Of a stretch of 32,667 bases of DNA, positions 1-7,110 are shown piece after piece. Source of the stretch: an uncultured Opitutia bacterium. GTDB taxonomy: Bacteria > Verrucomicrobiota > Verrucomicrobiia > Opitutales > UBA953. The translations under genes and the position numbers were made by a program. The notes under the pieces are model-generated. The model saw only the letters and a program-made list of their open reading frames with translations, was not told the DNA's origin and made no database searches. How positions within the stretch are numbered: the stretch's first letter is position 1; every line of letters begins with the position of its first letter. The stretch lies in the NCBI GenBank assembly GCA_903829855.1, contig CAIKRN010000056.1, forward strand, positions 1 to 32,667. Reading direction: 5' to 3'.

Positions 1-54
1 CTCGCCTGGATTGTCTCCGCGCTCTTATATCAGACAGTCATCCGCCTCTCATGA
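1..54 (+). CDS. feoB: FeoB ferrous iron transporter, C-terminal end only
   Basis: Only the last 17 codons and the stop are in the window; the gene enters from the left edge. The residues read LAWIVSALLYQTVIRLS, a hydrophobic helix with the AW-x(5)-YQ pattern seen at the C-terminus of FeoB, the GTP-dependent inner-membrane Fe(II) importer. The TGA at 52-54 overlaps the ATG (51) of the next gene, which encodes a small Cys-rich membrane protein of the kind found after feoB. The assignment depends on this short tail plus the neighbour and cannot be confirmed without upstream sequence. Confidence 0.6.
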   Translation, partial: LAWIVSALLYQTVIRLS

Positions 55-200
55 ACCTCGAAGCCATCATTGTTGGAGCCGTAGTCGGCGCGGCCGCGGG
101 CTGGTTAGTCCGCCGATGGATCGTCGCCGCTCAGCGACGCAAAGAGGGAGGTTGCGCGGGCGACTGCGGTTGCGCGACCAAACTGAAGCCGAAGAAGTGA
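51..200 (+). CDS. FeoB-associated Cys-rich membrane protein
   Basis: A 49-residue protein starting MNLEAIIVGAVVGAAAGWLV. One N-terminal membrane helix (about residues 4-23) is followed by a basic stretch (RRW, QRRK) and then a Cys cluster, CAGDCGC at residues 35-41, with a Lys-rich end. This layout matches the short FeoB-associated Cys-rich membrane proteins, which are found immediately after feoB; their role is unproven, perhaps handling Fe(II) at the cytoplasmic face. The ATG overlaps the upstream feoB stop by 4 bases (ATGA), implying coupled translation. The gene is easily missed because a longer spurious frame overlaps it. Confidence 0.75.
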   Translation: MNLEAIIVGAVVGAAAGWLVRRWIVAAQRRKEGGCAGDCGCATKLKPKK

Positions 201-204
201 ACGG

Positions 205-229
205 GTAGGGGCGCGACGGCGTCGCGTCT
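205..229 (+). repeat. REP-like GTAG-headed hairpin, copy A
   Basis: GTAG at 205-208 is followed by a hairpin with arms 209-217 and 221-229 around a GGC loop (218-220). Two of the nine pairs are G-T wobbles (209/229 and 211/227). It is the closest match to copy B at 13920-13944. Relative to copy B the pair 216/222 is A-T where B has T-A, a compensating change that keeps the stem. It lies between the converging small Cys-rich gene and aguA. Confidence 0.6.
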
Positions 230-251
230 GCTCAGCATCAATTATTCCGCC

Positions 252-1277
252 TTACGCCGGCTGTTGCTGGCTGAGGCAGTGCAGCGCGCCGCCTTCAATG
301 AGTAGCAAGCGGCAGTCGATGCCGACGATATTGCGTCCGGGGAAGCAATCGCCAACGATGCCCATGGCGACTTTATCGGAGTCCTGTCCGTAGAGCGGCA
401 CGAGGACGCCGCCGTTCACGATGAGGAAGTTCGCGTGGCTTGGGGGTAGGTCGCGACCGGCGAGGCGAATGGCTTTAGGTAAAGGGAGTTCGAGGATGTC
501 GAGACGCTGGCCGCGCGGGCGCATCTCGCGCAGGCGCCGCAGGTTTTCCTGCATGGGGGCATAATTGGGCGAGGCCTTATCGGCTTCGCTGACGGCGAGG
601 ATCGTGCGCGGCGCGATGAAGCGGGCGAGGTTGTCGATGTGGCCATCCGTGTCGTCGTTGGCAAGGCCTTCACCAATCCAGAGGAGTTCGTCGATCGCCA
701 GGCCATCGCGGATTGCCGCGTGGAACGCGGCATCATCGCGACCGTCGGCGCGATTCGGATTATTCTGCACGGCTTCGGTGGTGAGGAGTAGGCCGTCGCC
801 GGAGACTTCGATGCCGCCGCCTTCGAGCTCGAAGGGGTAGCTGAATTTTTTCAGCCCGAGTCGCTGGGCGATTTTCCCGGGGACTTGATTATCGAGGGAG
901 GCTTCGAATTTACCACCCCAACCGTGGAATTCCCAGTCGGTGAGGGCGAGCTCTTTGGACTGATCGTTCTTGATGAAGATGGGGCCGTGATCGCGGCACC
1001 ACACATCGTCGGTGGCGATGTCCGTGAGTTCGATCACGGAGAGATCCGCCTTGGCTGCTTTCAGTTCGCGTTCGGCCTCGCTGCGTAGCTTACCCGCGGC
1101 GTTGATTTTCACCGGTTGGAATTTTGAAATCGCGGCGGCGAACTCGGCGAACTTGGCGGGCACCAAATCGTAATGCCCCGGCCAGAGCGTCGGGTTAGAC
1201 GGCCAAGAGAGCCAAGTCGCAGACTGGGTTTCCCATTCCGCTGGCATGCGGAAACCGAGGGAGCGTGGCGTGGACAT
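252..1277 (-). CDS. aguA: Agmatine deiminase (agmatine iminohydrolase)
   Basis: 341 residues, close to the usual length. It belongs to the Porphyromonas-type peptidylarginine deiminase/agmatine deiminase family and converts agmatine to N-carbamoylputrescine plus ammonia in the cytoplasm. Family motifs are visible in order: AEWETQSATWLSWP near the N-terminus, DDVWCRDHGPIFI, WEFHGWGGKF, LEGGGIEVSGDG, GEGLANDDTDGHIDN and C-terminal GGALHCLSQQQP, where Cys334 is the expected nucleophile. It starts 8 bases after aguB stops, so the two consecutive enzymes of the agmatine-to-putrescine route sit in one leftward transcript with hisG upstream. The general family also includes peptidylarginine deiminases, but the aguB neighbour favours agmatine. 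Confidence 0.93.
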   Translation of the reverse strand: MSTPRSLGFRMPAEWETQSATWLSWPSNPTLWPGHYDLVPAKFAEFAAAISKFQPVKINAAGKLRSEAERELKAAKADLSVIELTDIATDDVWCRDHGPIFIKNDQSKELALTDWEFHGWGGKFEASLDNQVPGKIAQRLGLKKFSYPFELEGGGIEVSGDGLLLTTEAVQNNPNRADGRDDAAFHAAIRDGLAIDELLWIGEGLANDDTDGHIDNLARFIAPRTILAVSEADKASPNYAPMQENLRRLREMRPRGQRLDILELPLPKAIRLAGRDLPPSHANFLIVNGGVLVPLYGQDSDKVAMGIVGDCFPGRNIVGIDCRLLLIEGGALHCLSQQQPA

Positions 1278-1285
1278 GCGGAAGG

Positions 1286-2155
1286 TCAGTCGCGCAAGCG
1301 GCGAGTCAGGTCCGTGTACGCGTCGATGCGGCGGTCACGGAAAAACGGCCAGATTCGGCGGAACTCGCGCTGCTTCACCAAGTCGCAATCGGCGAGAAGC
1401 ACTTCCTCTTTGTCGATGGAGGCCCGGGCGACAATTTCACCGTAGGGGTCGGAGACGAAACTCTGGCCCCAGAATTGGGTCCGGCCCTCGGTGCCGACCC
1501 GATTGGTCGCGGCGACATAGCAACCATTGGCGACGCCGTGACCACGCTGGACGGTTTCCCAGGCGTTATGTTGAGCCTGGCCGAGTGCGGCCTTTTCTTC
1601 GGGCAGCCAGCCGATCGCTGTTGGGTAGAAGAGAATTTGAGCACCACCGAGCGCGGTGAGGCGGGCGGCTTCAGGGTACCATTGGTCCCAGCAGATCAAG
1701 ACGCCGATATCGCCGTGGGCCGTCTTCCAGGTGCGGAAGCCGAGATCACCTGGCGTGAAGTAGAATTTCTCCTCAAACCCGGGGTCCTGCGGGATGTGCA
1801 TCTTGCGGTACTTACCGAGCACGGTGCCATCGGCGTCGATGACGGCAGCAGTGTTGTGGTAGACTTCGCTGCCGCGCGCTTCGAAGAGTGGCGCGATAAT
1901 GACGACGCCGAGACGCTGTGCGACCTTGGCGAGTTCGGTGACCGACGGGCCCGTCTCGATGGGCTCAGCGAGGTCGAAGTTCTTCGGGTCCTGATTGATG
2001 CAGAAATACTTCGTCGTGAACATCTCCTGCAGGCCGATGATTTTGGCGCCCTTCGCCGCTGCCTCTTCAATACGCGGAATCGTCCTCCGGACATTGGCCG
2101 CCGGGGTGTCCTCGGCGGTGAGCTGGATGAGACCGACGCGGACGGAGTCAGCCAT
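1286..2155 (-). CDS. aguB: N-carbamoylputrescine amidase
   Basis: 289 residues from the ATG at 2155; the open frame continues upstream into hisG, but family similarity starts at MADSVRVGLIQL. It is a nitrilase-superfamily carbon-nitrogen hydrolase that removes the carbamoyl group of N-carbamoylputrescine to give putrescine, CO2 and ammonia. The catalytic triad is visible: Glu44 in IGLQEMFTTKYFC, Lys118 in GKYRKMHIP and Cys155 in GVLICWDQWYPE. The last motif, with LFYPTAIGW after it, is characteristic of the carbamoylputrescine branch. It lies 11 bases after hisG and 8 bases before aguA, so the three genes are probably co-transcribed. Confidence 0.94.
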   Translation of the reverse strand: MADSVRVGLIQLTAEDTPAANVRRTIPRIEEAAAKGAKIIGLQEMFTTKYFCINQDPKNFDLAEPIETGPSVTELAKVAQRLGVVIIAPLFEARGSEVYHNTAAVIDADGTVLGKYRKMHIPQDPGFEEKFYFTPGDLGFRTWKTAHGDIGVLICWDQWYPEAARLTALGGAQILFYPTAIGWLPEEKAALGQAQHNAWETVQRGHGVANGCYVAATNRVGTEGRTQFWGQSFVSDPYGEIVARASIDKEEVLLADCDLVKQREFRRIWPFFRDRRIDAYTDLTRRLRD

Positions 2156-2166
2156 GGCGCGGGTCG

Positions 2167-3051
2167 TCAGTAGACGAGCTTGTTGATCGGATACTCCACG
2201 ATGCCTTCGGCGCCGGAAGCCTTGAGCGTCGGGATAAACTCGCGGGCCTGGCGGGCATCGATGATCGTCTCCACGGCAATCCAAGCAGGATTGCTGAGGG
2301 GCGAGACGGTCGGATTCCGCAGGGAGGGAAGGGCGGCGGCTACTTTTTCGAGCGCGTCCTTCGGGAGATTGAATTTCAGCCCGACCATATGCTGGGCGGC
2401 GAGGGCGCCTTGGAGCATCAGGACAATCTGCTCGATTTTGGCACGCTTGGCAGGATTCGCCCATGCAGCCTTGTTCGCCACGAGCACCGTGGTGGTCTCC
2501 ATTAACTGGGCGACGATGCGGAGCTTGTTGGCCTTGATGGAGGAGCCGGTTTCCGTGATGTCGACAATCGCATCGGCGAGCTCGGGGACTTTTACCTCGG
2601 TCGCACCCCAGGAGAATTCGACTTCGCATTCGACGCCTTGTGCTTTGAACCAGCGACGGGTGGTTTCGACGAGTTCGGTGGCCACGCGTTTGCCGGCCAA
2701 GTCCTTGGCGGTCTGGACAGGAGAAGCTTCCGGGACGCAGAGGACCCAGCGGGATTTCTGGGCCGAGGCGCGACTGTAGATAAGTTCGCAGACCTGGACG
2801 ACGTCGGCGTTATTTTCCTGGACCCAATCTTGGCCCGTTAGGCCGCAGTCGAAGAAGCCGTGCTCGACATAACGGGCGACTTCTTGGGCGCGGATGAAGC
2901 GGCCATCGAGGGCGGGGTCATCGAAAGATGGGCGGTACGAGCGGCTACTCTTGGTCACCGGGAACCCGGCACGGGCGAACAGCTGGAGGGTTGCCTCCTC
3001 TAGGCTACCCTTGGGTAGACCGAGCATCAGTTTGGCGGCTTCCTGACTCAT
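2167..3051 (-). CDS. hisG: ATP phosphoribosyltransferase, long form
   Basis: 294 residues from the ATG at 3051 (MSQEAAKLMLGLPKGS); a longer frame starts upstream but adds residues with no family match. HisG joins ATP and PRPP in the first step of histidine synthesis. Visible motifs: LGLPKGSLEE at the N-terminus, ARYVEHGFFDCGLTGQDW, RVATELVETTRRWF, and the PRPP-site region VPELADAIVDITETGSS. The length and the C-terminal part (about 215-294) fit the long, hexameric form with an ACT-like histidine-feedback domain, so no HisZ partner is expected. No other his gene is in the window; instead aguB and aguA follow closely. No Shine-Dalgarno sequence is visible before the start. Confidence 0.93.
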   Translation of the reverse strand: MSQEAAKLMLGLPKGSLEEATLQLFARAGFPVTKSSRSYRPSFDDPALDGRFIRAQEVARYVEHGFFDCGLTGQDWVQENNADVVQVCELIYSRASAQKSRWVLCVPEASPVQTAKDLAGKRVATELVETTRRWFKAQGVECEVEFSWGATEVKVPELADAIVDITETGSSIKANKLRIVAQLMETTTVLVANKAAWANPAKRAKIEQIVLMLQGALAAQHMVGLKFNLPKDALEKVAAALPSLRNPTVSPLSNPAWIAVETIIDARQAREFIPTLKASGAEGIVEYPINKLVY

Positions 3052-3146
3052 AGGACACTTGAGGAAGCCCACCCTACGGCCCTCCGCAAGCATTAAGGGG
3101 TTGACTAGGGTGGGGTGCGAAAAGACCCTAATATTACCCAAATCCT

Positions 3147-3533
3147 ATGCAGCGCCCTCTGCTTCTCCTCGCCGTTTCCGCCTTTCTCGTCGCTTGCGAA
3201 ACGACCAATAATTCTTCGGCCAACGCCGACGCGGGCCCGCGTTTTTCGTGGCAGAAGGATGTTCCTGCCGCCCCAGTCGCCGTCGATAACACCCGCACTT
3301 CCATTGTCGCCGTGAACAAGGAATTCAGCCTGCTCGAGCTCTCTCGGGCTGAGAAGGCTGAGCCGAAGTCCCGCCTGCAGCTTTCGAAGGCTGGCAAGCA
3401 AGTCATCGTCGAAGTGATCAAGGCTGACGAGAAGACCACCATTGTTGGCATCGTCGCCGGTCAGTCGGGTGTTCCCGAATTTAAGGTCGGAGACAACGTC
3501 CCGGTTGCCGTCGTCGCTGCCCCTGCCCAGTAA
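3147..3533 (+). CDS. Putative lipoprotein of unknown function
   Basis: 128 residues. The N-terminus is a lipoprotein signal: MQRPLLLLAVSAFLVAC, with lipobox LVAC and Cys17 as the predicted lipidated residue. A short linker rich in N, S and A follows, then a small domain of about 85 residues with alternating hydrophobic positions (VIVEVIKADEKTTIVGIVAG, FKVGDNVPVAVV), suggesting a beta-rich fold. No family is recognised. It is divergent from hisG and followed by its own terminator, so it is probably monocistronic. The sequence TACCCA ends exactly six bases before the ATG and no Shine-Dalgarno is present, so the message could be leaderless. The start is supported by the signal peptide. Confidence 0.75.
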   Translation: MQRPLLLLAVSAFLVACETTNNSSANADAGPRFSWQKDVPAAPVAVDNTRTSIVAVNKEFSLLELSRAEKAEPKSRLQLSKAGKQVIVEVIKADEKTTIVGIVAGQSGVPEFKVGDNVPVAVVAAPAQ

Positions 3534-3562
3534 GGGTGGGAGTCACACCCCCGTGACAGAAG

Positions 3563-3593
3563 GACCCGCTGGCTCAGGCCGCGGGTCTTTTTT
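3563..3593 (+). terminator. Intrinsic terminator after the lipoprotein gene
   Basis: A 7-bp perfect stem (GACCCGC 3563-3569 with GCGGGTC 3581-3587) around an 11-base loop is followed directly by six T (3588-3593). It lies 30 bases after the lipoprotein stop. Confidence 0.85.
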
Positions 3594-3645
3594 GTCTACG
3601 GATACCTCGATAAATGCCATTTTTAAGGGCTTTTCCCGTCCGCCA

Positions 3646-3674
3646 TTGACCCTTGTGGATGGCATGCCTACTGC
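3646..3674 (+). promoter_or_regulatory. Predicted promoter of the AsmA-like/grpE/dnaJ group
   Basis: TTGACC (3646-3651), a 17-base spacer, then TACTGC (3669-3674). The predicted transcription start near 3681 leaves a leader of about 7-13 bases before the GTG at 3688 or ATG at 3694. No conflicting coding sequence lies here. Confidence 0.55.
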
Positions 3675-3693
3675 TCGATTTTAAACCGTGTCG

Positions 3694-4476
3694 ATGAACC
3701 TTGATCCATCCATGCCCCGAAGGGGCGGAGCGCTGCGCAAGTTGCTCACGATGCTTTGCGGGATTACCCTCTTTGTGGTCGTGGTGGCGGTCTTGGGGGT
3801 CTGGGCCATCGGACGATTCGCGCCCAAACTCCTCGACGCCACCCTCGCCTCTAAGACCGGCGCCCACCTGGCGGTCGATTCCAATGATTCGAACCTATTC
3901 CTTGGTCGCCTCGACTTCGGGGGCGTGGTCATCACCAACCCTTCCCGCTGGACGGAATCGGAGTTTCTCCGGGTAAAGCGACTCTCTCTGGATGTCGACA
4001 CGCTGTCGTTTCTCGAAGGGGGAAGTCGGACCGTGCACGACGCCGAACTCGATATCGACCGACTAGTGATTGTCGGGAAAGCTAATTTTCTCACCGACAA
4101 CAATGCGAAGGACATCGGTAACGGCCTCAAGTCGGCCGACAAGCCAGGCGCGCCATCCGCTGGTCCGGCATCGACCCCGCCGTCCGCTGGTCGCGCCCAA
4201 CCTTTCCATATCCAGCATCTTCGCGTTCGGGTTAATCGCATCACGGTCATCGCTGGCGATGGCACCCCGCAGCGCCGCATCGTGATTGATCGGGAATTTA
4301 ATTATGTCTTCGAAGCGCGGGATATCACCGACCATAACTTTGACGACAAGGTTTCCAAGCCGATGGGCAAACTGGCCCTGCAGTCGGCCGTGGAACAGCA
4401 GCCCGAGTTGCTGATGGATCTTGCGCGCGAGCGCCTCCGTAAATCCATCACCGAAAAGTTGCGCGAAGGAAAATAA
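3694..4476 (+). CDS. AsmA-like membrane-anchored protein
   Basis: 260 residues from the ATG at 3694 (a GTG six bases earlier is also possible). A basic N-terminus (PRRGGALRK) leads into one membrane helix, about residues 18-40, after which the chain should be periplasmic. The stretch after it (LLDATLASKTGAHLAVDS, FLGRLDFGGVVITNP, VKRLSLDVDT, VHDAELDIDRLVIV) has the repeated beta-strand pattern of AsmA/YhdP-type proteins, which are implicated in outer-membrane lipid homeostasis. A Pro/Ala/Ser linker sits near residues 149-168, and the C-terminus is helical and charged. It is much shorter than typical AsmA, so exact function is open. grpE begins five bases after its stop. Confidence 0.65.
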   Translation: MNLDPSMPRRGGALRKLLTMLCGITLFVVVVAVLGVWAIGRFAPKLLDATLASKTGAHLAVDSNDSNLFLGRLDFGGVVITNPSRWTESEFLRVKRLSLDVDTLSFLEGGSRTVHDAELDIDRLVIVGKANFLTDNNAKDIGNGLKSADKPGAPSAGPASTPPSAGRAQPFHIQHLRVRVNRITVIAGDGTPQRRIVIDREFNYVFEARDITDHNFDDKVSKPMGKLALQSAVEQQPELLMDLARERLRKSITEKLREGK

Positions 4477-4481
4477 CTCTC

Positions 4482-4988
4482 ATGACCGACCTCCATTCAT
4501 CCTCTGAACAGCCACCCCTCGACGTCGCCACGCGCATCGCCGAGCTGGAAGGCCAGATTGCCTTGCTCAAGGACACCGTCCTGCGCAGCAATGCCGACCA
4601 ACAGAATCAGCAGCGACGCCATCAGCGCGAGCGCGAGGAACTCCGCAAGTTCGCTACGGCCGGGCTGGTCGAAGACCTCCTCCCGGCGCTAGATTCCTTG
4701 AACCTAGGGCTTGAGTCCGCCACGAAACAGACGGATGGCCGAGCCGTCGGTGAAGGCTTCCGCATGGCGGTCGGACAGCTCCGCTCAATTCTTTCCTCCC
4801 AAGGCCTCGCCGAAGTAAATCCGCTGGGCCAGCCTTTCGATCCGTCTCGGCATGAAGCTGTCGGCCAAGAGCCAAGCACCAGCACCCCGGAGGGTTCCGT
4901 GTGCCGCGTCGCGCGCTCCGGCTGGTTGCTGCATGACCGCGTCATTCGCCCTGCCGCGGTCTTTGTTTCTTCCGGCGTCGCCAAGTAA
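4482..4988 (+). CDS. grpE: Nucleotide exchange factor GrpE
   Basis: 168 residues. GrpE is the dimeric factor that releases ADP from DnaK during the chaperone cycle. The N-terminal half is a long charged helix (about 16-60, with QQNQQRRHQREREELRKF) as in the GrpE coiled coil. Family motifs follow: TAGLVEDLLPALDSLNLGLE, GEGFRMAVGQLRSILSSQGL, the conserved FDPSRHEAVGQEPS, and the C-terminal beta domain with GWLLHDRVIRPAAVFVS (family form GY-x-L-x-DRVLRPA-x-V-x-V). dnaJ starts nine bases downstream. dnaK is not in the window. Confidence 0.95.
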   Translation: MTDLHSSSEQPPLDVATRIAELEGQIALLKDTVLRSNADQQNQQRRHQREREELRKFATAGLVEDLLPALDSLNLGLESATKQTDGRAVGEGFRMAVGQLRSILSSQGLAEVNPLGQPFDPSRHEAVGQEPSTSTPEGSVCRVARSGWLLHDRVIRPAAVFVSSGVAK

Positions 4989-4997
4989 CTTCCTCCG

Positions 4998-6140
4998 ATG
5001 GCTGACGAATATTACACCTTACTCGGCGTCGCGAAGTCCGCGACTGCCGACGACCTCAAAAAGGCCTATCGCAAGAAGGCGATGGAGTTCCACCCCGACC
5101 GGAATCCGGGCAACAAGGAAGCTGAGGAAAAATTCAAGAAGGTCTCCCGCGCCTATGAGGTGCTCGGCGATGACGCGAAGCGGAAGCTTTATGATCAACA
5201 CGGCGAAGCAGCTTTTGATCCCAGCATGGGCGGAGGCCCTGGACGCGGTTCGGCGGGCGGTGGCTTCCGGGGCGCCGATCCCCGCGATATTTTTGAGCAG
5301 ATGTTCGGCGGCGGCGGCGGAAACTTCTCGGATATGTTCGGCGGTGGCGGTGGCGCGGCGAATGATAATGCGGGCGAAGACCTGCGCGTAGATTTAAAGA
5401 TTACCCTCGAAGAAGCGGCCGAAGGCGTGGAACGAAAGATTCCCTATCGCAAGCATGTCGCCTGCACCAAGTGCTCTGGCTCTGGCGCGGAGCCGGGCGC
5501 CAAGAAAACCCGTTGCCCTACCTGTCATGGTCATGGGCAGGTGGTTCGTTCGCAGGGGTTCTTTTCGATGAAGCAGACCTGCCCTGCTTGCGGGGGCGAA
5601 GGTGAGCGCATCGATAAGCCCTGTCGCCCGTGCGCCGGTGAAGGCCGGGTAATCGCGGAATCCCATGTCACGGTGCGCATCCCGCCAGGCGTGGATACCG
5701 GCACCAAACTCCGTTCTTCTAATAACGGCTCCGCCGGCCGCCGTGGCGCCGCCGCAGGTGATTTATATGTCTATATCACCGTCCAAGAACACGAACTTTT
5801 TGAACGCGATGATGACGACCTCGCCTGCAGCGTCCCCGTGAAATTCTCCGTGGCGGCCTTGGGCGGGAAAATTACCGTCCCGAAGCTTAAAGGTAAGACG
5901 GTACTCAGCGTGCCCGCAGGGACGCAGGGCGGGACGGTTTTCCGGCTGCGCGGCGAGGGTATGCCACACCTCCGCGGTGGAGCGCATGGCGACTTACTCG
6001 TCCGCGTTGATATCGACGTGCCGAAGAAGATGAATGACACCGAGAAGAAGGCCTTGAAGGCCTATGCCGATGCCTGCGGTGATGAGGCCGCTCCGGTGTC
6101 CGAATCCTGGCGGACAAAGTTCAAGAAATTCTTCCCTTAA
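4998..6140 (+). CDS. dnaJ: Chaperone protein DnaJ
   Basis: 380 residues, full length. DnaJ delivers unfolded clients to DnaK and stimulates its ATPase. The J domain occupies residues 1-70 with the HPD triad at 32-34 (MEFHPDRNPG). A Gly/Phe-rich linker (about 75-125) is followed by the zinc-binding domain with four CxxCxGxG-type repeats: CTKCSGSG, CPTCHGHG, CPACGGEG and CRPCAGEG. The C-terminal substrate-binding domains include IPPGVDTGTKLR and GGKITVPKLKGKT. It is a type I DnaJ with no evident defect. It is downstream of grpE in the same transcript; no Shine-Dalgarno is visible before the ATG. Confidence 0.97.
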   Translation: MADEYYTLLGVAKSATADDLKKAYRKKAMEFHPDRNPGNKEAEEKFKKVSRAYEVLGDDAKRKLYDQHGEAAFDPSMGGGPGRGSAGGGFRGADPRDIFEQMFGGGGGNFSDMFGGGGGAANDNAGEDLRVDLKITLEEAAEGVERKIPYRKHVACTKCSGSGAEPGAKKTRCPTCHGHGQVVRSQGFFSMKQTCPACGGEGERIDKPCRPCAGEGRVIAESHVTVRIPPGVDTGTKLRSSNNGSAGRRGAAAGDLYVYITVQEHELFERDDDDLACSVPVKFSVAALGGKITVPKLKGKTVLSVPAGTQGGTVFRLRGEGMPHLRGGAHGDLLVRVDIDVPKKMNDTEKKALKAYADACGDEAAPVSESWRTKFKKFFP

Positions 6141-6145
6141 GCCCC

Positions 6146-6175
6146 TTGCTCGCGGGGCTCGCCCCGCCCTACAGT
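6146..6175 (+). promoter_or_regulatory. Predicted leaderless promoter of nadC
   Basis: TTGCTC (6146-6151), an 18-base spacer, then TACAGT (6170-6175), with six bases to the ATG at 6182. This would place the transcription start on the start codon. The spacer is almost wholly a GC-rich REP-like hairpin (6148-6172), whose outer GTAG supplies the TAC of the -10 element on this strand. Confidence 0.45.
6148..6172 (-). repeat. REP-like GTAG-headed hairpin, copy D
   Basis: Read on the minus strand this begins GTAGGGCGGGG at 6172 and folds with arms 6162-6167 and 6152-6157 around a four-base loop. It shares the head with copy C (14013-14041). It fills the 41-base gap between dnaJ and nadC. No T-run follows, so it is not a standard terminator. 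Confidence 0.5.
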
Positions 6176-6181
6176 CAGCCT

Positions 6182-7108
6182 ATGCCACGTGACCCGGGAC
6201 AGACCGAACGCCTCGTGCGTCGCCTCCGCTGGGAGGAGTTGGACGCGGCCTGGTTGCGAGCGTTTGTCGAACTCGCCCGCGCGGAAGATTTAGCCGGCGC
6301 CGGCTTGGCGCGGCGGCCATTGCGACCTGGTGATCCCTCGGCCGATTTGCTGGGAGGCACGGCCCGGGCGCGGGCGCGCATTGTCACCCGCCGTCCCGCT
6401 GTGATTGCCGGCCTCGGACTCCTGGAAATCGTCTTCGCGGCGTATGGCCACCGCTGTCATGCGAAGCCGCTCGCCTATGATGGGCAATTCGTCCCAGCCG
6501 ATACCGCGGTGGCCGAAGTCGAAGGCCCCGCCGCCGATTTACTTTCCGCCGAACGGATTCTGCTCAACTTCCTCCAACGCCTTTGTGGCGTCGCTACGCG
6601 CACGCGGGAGCACGTCCTTGCGCTCGGTTCCTCGCCAACCAAACTGCTCGATACGCGGAAGACGACGCCGGGCTTCCGGATGCTGGAGAAATATGCGGTC
6701 GGCCAAGGCGGCGGGTATAATCACCGACTCGGCCTTTTTGACCGTATCATGGTGAAGGATAATCACCTGGCCGCCGGCTCCGCCGGGGCCGCCAAGCGGC
6801 TGACGGCTTTTGTCGAACGCGCCCGCGCGAGTCGCCCGGACTTGATTGTGGAAGTTGAAGTCGATCGTCTCGACCAAATCAAACCCGTGGTCACCGCGGG
6901 GGCTGATATCGTCTTGCTCGACAACTTTTCCATCGCGGATTTACGCGAGGCTATCCCCATGCTCCGAGGCAAGGCTTGGTCGGAGGTGAGCGGTGGCGTG
7001 AATATTGAAACATTGGGGGCGATTGGCACGCTGTCGCCCGACTTCGTTTCGTGTGGCGGCATCACTCACTCGGCTCCGTGGTGCGACCTTGGAATGGATT
7101 GGAGCTAA
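6182..7108 (+). CDS. nadC: Nicotinate-nucleotide pyrophosphorylase (carboxylating)
   Basis: 308 residues from the ATG at 6182; a TTG 36 bases upstream keeps the frame open but would read through the promoter and hairpin. NadC (quinolinate phosphoribosyltransferase) turns quinolinate and PRPP into nicotinate mononucleotide in de novo NAD synthesis. Signature elements: LNFLQRLCGVATRT, DTRKTTPGFRMLEKYAV at 157-173, GGGYNHRLGLFDRIMVKDNH at 177-196 (substrate-binding Arg, His and Lys), IVEVEVDRLDQ, IVLLDNFS, and EVSGGVNIETL. The usual ISVGALTHS near the C-terminus appears as VSCGGITHSAPWCDLGMDW, a small departure. birA starts two bases after its stop. Confidence 0.94.
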   Translation: MPRDPGQTERLVRRLRWEELDAAWLRAFVELARAEDLAGAGLARRPLRPGDPSADLLGGTARARARIVTRRPAVIAGLGLLEIVFAAYGHRCHAKPLAYDGQFVPADTAVAEVEGPAADLLSAERILLNFLQRLCGVATRTREHVLALGSSPTKLLDTRKTTPGFRMLEKYAVGQGGGYNHRLGLFDRIMVKDNHLAAGSAGAAKRLTAFVERARASRPDLIVEVEVDRLDQIKPVVTAGADIVLLDNFSIADLREAIPMLRGKAWSEVSGGVNIETLGAIGTLSPDFVSCGGITHSAPWCDLGMDWS

Positions 7109-7110
7109 AC

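Noticed and set aside
11..208. A 65-codon Arg/Ser-rich frame at the left edge
   Set aside because: It overlaps the feoB end and the Cys-rich membrane protein in another frame; the latter has a clear membrane helix and ATGA coupling.
1265..2173. A 302-codon open frame on the plus strand opposite aguB
   Set aside because: It is antisense to a well-conserved enzyme; the composition (Asp/Arg/Val/Leu) is typical of a GC-rich complement frame and no motif is seen.
3101..3134. TTGACT and TAATAT upstream of the lipoprotein
   Set aside because: The spacer is 22 bases, too long for a normal promoter, so it is not listed as a feature.
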